A DNA stretch of 64,000 bases from UBA987 sp002292105 (lineage in GTDB: Bacteria; Bacteroidota; Bacteroidia; NS11-12g; UBA9320), in the NCBI GenBank assembly GCA_943846675.1, contig OX044357.1, forward strand, positions 248,001 to 312,000, in the 5' to 3' direction. Made by a program: the position numbers and the translations under genes. The notes beneath the pieces were generated by a model. That model saw only the letters and a program-made list of their open reading frames with translations. It ran no database searches and was not told the DNA's origin. Of this stretch, positions 59,270 through 64,000 are shown in pieces (position 1 is the first letter of the stretch; each line of letters opens with the position of its first letter).

Positions 59270-60340
59270 TCAAAATGTGCCAAAGTCTGGACTATTGACA
59301 CTGTTATTATGCTCTTTTATTAGTCTATCCTTTAAGTCGGATAGTATGTTTATTTCTTGCGCTGATGTCGTTGATGTTGTGTCTTGAACAGCGTAGTCTG
59401 AATTATAGTCAGAACCCTCTACTTTATTGTAAAAATTAAAGACGACTATCGAACCGTTTCCTTCAGCCAAGGGTATTTGCATATTACTCATTTTAGAAGA
59501 ATGCAATTTAATATTTGAGAACCAGGTTTGGTAATCCATGCTGTCATGGAGCATCTCAAAACTACGTGTTATCGCAAGGGTCAAAATGCCATTGCCGTTT
59601 ACTTCTCTTGCCGTACCTTTAATTTGATTGGCCGAAACATGAAATAAATTGGCGTGTCCTGAGCTAGGCATCGAGAATGGAAGGTCGTCGATTATCCCAG
59701 TCTCGTATAAACCTATTTTATCAAAGTCGTGGCTTTCTTTTGACGCTTCAAACGGCAAACTGCCACCTCTTTCGTATCGATGAAATGCAGCGCTTCCCGA
59801 CCAACCAAAACCAGCATCAACCATAAGCAGAAACTGACCTTCGGAGCCAAGTTTAATTCTGAATTTATTTACGATTTCACTAAGTTCATCGTCTAATAGG
59901 TGGTTTTCATTGTTGTATAGCGCATCGTAATTCTTAGGTGCGTTATACAGCACCAAAGATTCATCATAACCATCTGATTCGTCGCCATTGTAGTCGGCAA
60001 TGAGTTGACCGTGCCCTGCAAAGTATAAAAGGACAATGTCTCCCTTTTTGCAGCTGTCAAATAAGGTGTTCAAATGCGTGATGATATTTTCTTTAGTGGC
60101 CTGATTGTTAACTAGTTTGGATACATTATTAAAACCAATAGTTTTAACTTTGTCTACCATTGAATTGGCGTCATGATCACCGTGTGTTTCAGACCATTCT
60201 GAGTCAGGGCCATAGTCGCCCAATCCAATAATTAAACCACGTTTTTCAATCCCATGTGCATGAACAAGGCCTAAGAATAACATCAAAGTAGTTAGAAAAT
60301 ACTTCGCATTTTTTACTGATATGTAGATTATACTTTTCAT
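59270..60340 (-). CDS. Exported caspase-like protein lacking the catalytic cysteine
   Basis: A 356-residue peptidase C14-like protein with a signal peptide (KYFLTTLMLFLGLVHAHG). It is a clear paralog of the next gene: KRGLIIGLGDYGPDSEWS, SCKKGDIVLLYFAGHGQ with His110. But the catalytic block, DACHSG in the paralog, reads DAGFGWSG, so the cysteine is replaced by Gly177. It therefore lacks the nucleophile unless another residue substitutes, and is probably a regulator, inhibitor or binding partner of its active-type paralog. The rest of the fold is intact (LRDDE-like LLDDELSEIVNK). Second gene of the unit, 69 bp after the active-type caspase. Confidence 0.85.
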   Translation of the reverse strand: MKSIIYISVKNAKYFLTTLMLFLGLVHAHGIEKRGLIIGLGDYGPDSEWSETHGDHDANSMVDKVKTIGFNNVSKLVNNQATKENIITHLNTLFDSCKKGDIVLLYFAGHGQLIADYNGDESDGYDESLVLYNAPKNYDALYNNENHLLDDELSEIVNKFRIKLGSEGQFLLMVDAGFGWSGSAAFHRYERGGSLPFEASKESHDFDKIGLYETGIIDDLPFSMPSSGHANLFHVSANQIKGTAREVNGNGILTLAITRSFEMLHDSMDYQTWFSNIKLHSSKMSNMQIPLAEGNGSIVVFNFYNKVEGSDYNSDYAVQDTTSTTSAQEINILSDLKDRLIKEHNNSVNSPDFGTF

Positions 60341-60409
60341 TTAAATAATTTATATATCTATATGTTATTCAACTGTTTAGGTAAATGAGTTAATGTCATA
60401 ATTGTGTTA

Positions 60410-62413
60410 CTATCGTATTTCAAAACCAACATCTGTAGTGGACGACTCCATAGAGGAGCTTCGTACTTTATTTGTTACTCCACCACGGGTGGCAGACTTG
60501 TACCCGTCGGCAAATAGGTTTTCAAGTTGAGAGGTATAGCTTCTGGTTTTTGTTTTTTTAGTTAAAACCGGTGTAAAATCTATTGGTTCTTTACTGGCAA
60601 ATAGTTTGAAAACTTCAAGACCGACTGGCGGATAGAATCGTACAAAACTGCCAGGAGCAATAAAGCTTTGACCTGCTTTTATTTTAAAGTCTTCCGGACT
60701 TTGTTTCATGTCCTTGTCTTCGGCCGGTAATATGCCATTAATTCTGCCGTCAGGTTGGATATCAATAATGCTGTAATACGCATCGTTTTCACCTATGTTG
60801 GATACTTTGATGATAATCCCAATTGGTTTCTCTGTGTCGATAACAACAACGCCATCGACTGTTATATCTCCGATGGTCAACGTATCGGTAATTTTTGAAG
60901 AACCGTCAGGTAATTCTATATACCGAACCGGTATAAATTCAAAAACGACTTTATACTTCGGATCTGACAGTTCGAGGTTTTTCATATAGGCTCCGCGAGC
61001 GAATGCCTTGAGGGTATCCAGCACCATTTTATAATTGTTGTCAGCGGATAAGTTTTCTGCATGAACCTTATTATTAGTCGCTCGGATGATATCAATTGTT
61101 CCCCGACCACCATCTTCAATCACAAAGTCGTAGGACTCTTTCACTACTTCAATCAAGTTGGAAGCCGACAAAGCCGCTGATACCTGTTCTCTCGTCTGTT
61201 TCTCCCGAATGTTGACGTTAACACAAATGGTAATGTCACCATAGCTTTTTTCAGTGACAAAAAACCAATAATCGTCCATGTCTAATTCAAGGTCGTTGTC
61301 GAATTCAATCTTACACCAGGTGCCTTCAGAGATTATACATTTTCCCTTTGCCAAGGCAACCTTCCCTTTTGGCGATGTTGTACCAATGCGGTGCGCTTCA
61401 ACAACTGCATTTTTGAATATACCATTTAGTTTTCCTCCATATAAAAAAGCGGTGTTGTCACGCACTTTGTACGCCTTGTAAAAAGGTGATTGTTCAATCA
61501 CTTTTCCAGCAAACAAAAGTCTGTCAATATTGCCTTCAATTACAGGGCGTTGGTCAGGAGCCAACACAGACATTTCTTTTAAAATTTGTGCAAAAAACCC
61601 ACGGTAGGTCATCGATGTATTGAGCTTATCGATGCTTCGACTTATTGCTGTAGAAAGGGATCCTGCACCTTTGTATTCGTAGTTAACTTGTGAAGCTTGC
61701 GCTCCTGAAATCACAACAAAGGGAGCCAAAGCACTCATGTCTATGTTTTCATAGTTACTCGACTGAAAAATGCCTATGTCTCCGGTACCTTTAGTAGGTG
61801 TATAGTTTGGCCTTTTCATGGCCGGTAAACCACCTCTACTTTTTTCAATGCCTCGAGACACTGTGCCACTGTGACACGCGTCAGCAAACATGATTACATC
61901 ACCAGTATTACCCACTTTCAAACGTAAGTCCATGAGCAGACTTTCGATTTCATCGTCACGCAAATGCTGAGAAAAATCATATCCATCCTTATACTTACCT
62001 GGGGCGCCATATGGAACTATAGCTTCATCAAAACCGTCAATTTCATCTTTATTGTCGTCTTCAATCTGTTGTCCATGACTTGAAAAGTGAAGCACCACGA
62101 TATCCCCCTTTTTGCAGGATTTGGTTAGTGCTTGTATAGCATTTACGATACCTTGCTTTGTAGCAGCTTTGTTTTTGATTACGCTGATATTGTCGGATTT
62201 AAAACCTTGCTTTTGTAGAGCTGTTCGAATTAACGGAATGTCGTTCACAGAACTGATGTCGCGCCACTCAGGAGAATCTTCCGGATAGTCGCCAATGGCT
62301 ACAATTAAACCTCTTTTTGTTTGTGCTTGAACAGTTATAGAAACATGTAGAAGTAGAACGATTAGAAATGCGATGAGGCTGCATTTATGTCGAAGTTGAA
62401 TTACGTTTTTCAT
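60410..62413 (-). CDS. Exported caspase family protease (C14) with C-terminal DUF4384-like region
   Basis: A 667-residue exported metacaspase/caspase-like protease. Signal peptide (CSLIAFLIVLLLHVSITVQA), then the p20-like domain: KRGLIVAIGDYPED, IVVLHFSSHGQQI (catalytic His113), and FADACHSG (catalytic Cys180). The p10-like region follows to about residue 300. The C-terminal half (about 330-640) is beta-rich and ends in a DUF4384-like segment (IKAGQSFIAPGSFVRFYPPV, LEVFKLFASKEPID). It should cleave after basic or acidic residues; specificity unknown. First gene of the unit with the cysteine-less paralog and the trypsin-ankyrin gene downstream. Its 263-bp upstream region contains no recognisable promoter. 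Confidence 0.9.
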   Translation of the reverse strand: MKNVIQLRHKCSLIAFLIVLLLHVSITVQAQTKRGLIVAIGDYPEDSPEWRDISSVNDIPLIRTALQKQGFKSDNISVIKNKAATKQGIVNAIQALTKSCKKGDIVVLHFSSHGQQIEDDNKDEIDGFDEAIVPYGAPGKYKDGYDFSQHLRDDEIESLLMDLRLKVGNTGDVIMFADACHSGTVSRGIEKSRGGLPAMKRPNYTPTKGTGDIGIFQSSNYENIDMSALAPFVVISGAQASQVNYEYKGAGSLSTAISRSIDKLNTSMTYRGFFAQILKEMSVLAPDQRPVIEGNIDRLLFAGKVIEQSPFYKAYKVRDNTAFLYGGKLNGIFKNAVVEAHRIGTTSPKGKVALAKGKCIISEGTWCKIEFDNDLELDMDDYWFFVTEKSYGDITICVNVNIREKQTREQVSAALSASNLIEVVKESYDFVIEDGGRGTIDIIRATNNKVHAENLSADNNYKMVLDTLKAFARGAYMKNLELSDPKYKVVFEFIPVRYIELPDGSSKITDTLTIGDITVDGVVVIDTEKPIGIIIKVSNIGENDAYYSIIDIQPDGRINGILPAEDKDMKQSPEDFKIKAGQSFIAPGSFVRFYPPVGLEVFKLFASKEPIDFTPVLTKKTKTRSYTSQLENLFADGYKSATRGGVTNKVRSSSMESSTTDVGFEIR

Positions 62414-62617
62414 ACCAATTGTCTTTAGAACTTACATATGAAAGCGACCAATATAGTAAACGGTTTAATGTAAGGTTACTGTCAAAGTAAGTGAAAATGA
62501 CCTTCGAAAGCAATAGGGCATATGCCTTATAACGCTTGTAGTGACTTCATTTCGTTGACTGTCATGTTAAATTTCAGGCCCATATTTTAAAAACCTATAA
62601 CAATAAAACGGATATTC

Positions 62618-62641
62618 ATTAAGTCGAAAGGGAGACTTAAT
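62618..62641. repeat. Inverted repeat upstream of the DksA-type gene
   Basis: ATTAAGTC and GACTTAAT (8 bp, perfect) around an 8-nt purine-rich loop, 36 bp upstream of the GTG start. It may be an operator or leader hairpin; there is no T run. A 10-bp palindrome GGCATATGCC also lies at 62517-62526. Confidence 0.4.
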
Positions 62642-62676
62642 ATTGTATGAATTACCTTTAAAACGACAACCCATAC

Positions 62677-63021
62677 GTGTTAACCGCTTCTGAAATAGAC
62701 AAGATTCGAGGAATAATAACCAGTCAATTGAACAAATTGGAACTGGATATTAAAGAGTATACTGAATTGACCAAACCCATTTCGCCGGAAAACGCAATAG
62801 GTCGAATTAGTCGTATGGACGCGATTAATAATAAATCGGTTAATGAAGCAGCTTTAAGGAATTCTAAAAATCGACAGCAGCGCCTTAAGCGGACACTCGC
62901 GGAACTAGACTCTTCGTCTTTTGGGTTATGTCGTCAATGCGGAAATGAAATTGAGTTGGAAAAATTACTTGTGATGCCTGATAGTGTTCGATGCGTCACC
63001 TGTATTAAAAGTGCGCGATAG
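62677..63021 (+). CDS. TraR/DksA family zinc-finger protein
   Basis: A 114-residue protein with an N-terminal coiled coil (about 1-80; IRGIITSQLNKLELDIKEYT, RQQRLKRTLAELD) and a C-terminal C4 zinc finger: LCRQCG, then RCVTC, spaced as in DksA/TraR. Such proteins bind in the RNA polymerase secondary channel and alter initiation. It is shorter than DksA (about 150), so nearer to the DksA-like/TraR group. Translation starts at GTG: an ATG 30 bp upstream is in frame but is followed by a stop after three codons. It is followed directly by the SprT-like gene. Confidence 0.88.
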   Translation: MLTASEIDKIRGIITSQLNKLELDIKEYTELTKPISPENAIGRISRMDAINNKSVNEAALRNSKNRQQRLKRTLAELDSSSFGLCRQCGNEIELEKLLVMPDSVRCVTCIKSAR

Positions 63022-63645
63022 GTGAATAAGAACATAAGCTTACTAGAAGAATACTTACCAACCGGAGTGGCACAAGACGTTTGGGAAAGGGTAGAGAAGG
63101 ATAATGTGCGCTTTAGGATAGCAAAACCAAGAAAAACGAAATTAGGAGACTACCGGCCACCATACGGTAAACATGGGCACAGAATCTCAGTAAACGCGGA
63201 TCTTAACCCCTATTCATTTCTAATTACCGTTTTACACGAGTTTGCTCACCTTGAAACTTGGAAAAAGTATAAACGCAATATCAAACCACATGGCCAAGAG
63301 TGGAAGGGCGCTTTTCAAGACATACTAAAACCATATGTGCAACGCTCAATATTTCCTCAGGAAGTTACAGATGCCTTAAACCAATATTTAGTTAACCCTT
63401 CTGCAAGCAGTTGTGTGGACATTTCACTAATGAGGGCTCTTGGGGCTTACGACAAAATCCCACAAGTATTTGTAGAAAGCTTGCCTGAAGGGGCGCATTT
63501 TAAATTGGCTAACGGATTGGTGTTTATTCGAGGCGAAAAACTGCGAAAAAGATACAGATGTAAATGCCTGACCAACGAGAAATGGTACTTTGTTTCGGCA
63601 ACAGCAAGCGCAATTCCAATTCCTGTGCAGCAACAGCTGTTTTGA
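63022..63645 (+). CDS. SprT-like metalloprotease-domain protein
   Basis: A 207-residue protein of the SprT-like family. The zinc motif is HEFAHLETW (HExxH), with HGQEWKGAF downstream as the usual third-ligand region; RYRCKC near the C-terminus may form part of a zinc ribbon. Bacterial SprT-like proteins are presumed peptidases, related in fold to eukaryotic SPRTN, but a substrate is not known. It starts at a GTG on the base right after the DksA-type stop, so the two are coupled. There is no signal peptide, so it is cytoplasmic. Confidence 0.85.
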   Translation: MNKNISLLEEYLPTGVAQDVWERVEKDNVRFRIAKPRKTKLGDYRPPYGKHGHRISVNADLNPYSFLITVLHEFAHLETWKKYKRNIKPHGQEWKGAFQDILKPYVQRSIFPQEVTDALNQYLVNPSASSCVDISLMRALGAYDKIPQVFVESLPEGAHFKLANGLVFIRGEKLRKRYRCKCLTNEKWYFVSATASAIPIPVQQQLF

Positions 63646-63685
63646 TAAATCAGTAAACGGGCTTTCTTTTGCGAAAAATCACTTT

Positions 63686-64000
63686 ATGAAACATATTCTG
63701 TTTATACCTTTCTTCTTTGTTGCTTTAGTTTCTTTTGGCCAAACACCTAGTTTGCCTGATGGCTTTGAAGTGCTGCAGATGTGCAACAATACATCGGTTA
63801 AAAGCCAGGATAGAACCGGAACTTGTTGGAGTTTCTCTGCAAGTTCGTTCTTGGAGTCTGAAGTTTTGAAGCAAACGGGTCAGGTTATAGACTTATCCGA
63901 AATGTACACGGTAAGAATGATCTACCTTGAAAAAGCAGATAAATACATTCGGTATCAAGGGGGATCCAACTTCAGTCAAGGAAGTTTAGGGCACGACGTA
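63686..64000 (+). CDS. C1 family peptidase, bleomycin hydrolase-like (3'-truncated by window edge)
   Basis: The first 105 codons of an exported papain-family peptidase. A signal peptide (KHILFIPFFFVALVSFGQ) is followed by SLPDGFEVLQMCNNTSVKSQ and the catalytic-Cys block QDRTGTCWSFSASSFLESEV, then DLSEMYTVRMIYLEKADKYI and NFSQGSLGHDV. The order DLSE..Y..R..Y..KA and GSxGHD fits the bleomycin hydrolase (C1B) group of Bacteroidota. The His and Asn of the active site lie beyond the window. Exported C1B enzymes are thought to be aminopeptidases. Confidence 0.85.
   Translation, partial: MKHILFIPFFFVALVSFGQTPSLPDGFEVLQMCNNTSVKSQDRTGTCWSFSASSFLESEVLKQTGQVIDLSEMYTVRMIYLEKADKYIRYQGGSNFSQGSLGHDV

Noticed and set aside
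57585..62413. CBASS, gasdermin or other cytoplasmic defence system with caspase-type effectors
   Set aside because: All three proteins have signal peptides and there is no nucleotide cyclase, gasdermin, NTPase or reverse transcriptase nearby; an envelope role is more likely.
1..64000. Mobile elements, prophage, integrase or restriction genes
   Set aside because: None of the coding regions resembles these families, no long direct or terminal repeats were seen, and the tRNA-Asp gene has no adjacent integrase.

Overview
The window is about 64 kb of a chromosome from a member of the Bacteroidota, probably a free-living aquatic relative of the Flavobacteriia. The evidence is consistent across the window: proteins with type IX secretion (T9SS) C-terminal sorting domains, a TonB-dependent receptor, Bacteroidota-typical families (DUF4834, DUF3109, DUF4292, DUF4139, DUF2723, DUF4468), and promoters of the TTG/TAnnTTTG type used by the Bacteroidota primary sigma factor. 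CarB is of the short form that lacks the C-terminal allosteric domain. The base composition looks uniform and AT-rich, and I see no phage, insertion sequence, CRISPR array or rRNA operon.

Layout. 1-1.9 kb: end-truncated LamG/repeat surface protein. 2-8 kb: DUF4834 and carB, two alpha/beta hydrolases, DUF2795, and a SpoU-type rRNA methyltransferase. 8-16 kb: large DUF2723 membrane protein, 2OG-Fe(II) oxygenase, an acidic Asp/Tyr-rich DUF4468-like protein, an M1 aminopeptidase lipoprotein, and a MarR-YceI pair. 16-25 kb: metallophosphoesterase, GT2 glycosyltransferase, a candidate structured ncRNA, a lipoprotein propeller, mnmA, a T9SS cargo protein and a TonB-dependent receptor. 25-36 kb: DUF3109-purE-purK, a metzincin-like T9SS cargo, guaB with a coupled secreted protein, gtrA, folK-wbqC, accA and tRNA-Asp. 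36-45 kb: SDR/DUF2867 protein, a second candidate structured RNA, an S9 peptidase, an acyltransferase and a DUF4139 protein. 44.7-45.8 kb: a decayed locus with an interrupted secreted-protein gene and a T9SS-domain remnant. 45.9-52.4 kb: a tight six-gene cell-envelope operon (flippase, dut, nucleotidyltransferase, TPR lipoprotein, DUF4292 lipoprotein, EnvC-like). 52.5-57.5 kb: putative outer-membrane protein, GlsB-like protein, a GT2/sugar-transferase-like fusion and an M28 peptidase. 57.5-62.4 kb: a secreted protease cassette of active-type caspase, caspase that has lost its catalytic cysteine, and trypsin-ankyrin fusion, closed by a clear terminator. 62.6-64 kb: a DksA-type zinc finger, a SprT-like protein and a truncated C1 peptidase.

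Most of the window is housekeeping metabolism (pyrimidine, purine, folate, fatty acid, tRNA and rRNA modification) mixed with envelope and secretion genes. The points most worth following are the caspase/pseudo-caspase/trypsin cassette, two candidate structured RNAs, a gene stopped directly after its signal peptide, and the very high share of convergent genes whose stop codons overlap (9 of 12 pairs, six by exactly 4 nt).
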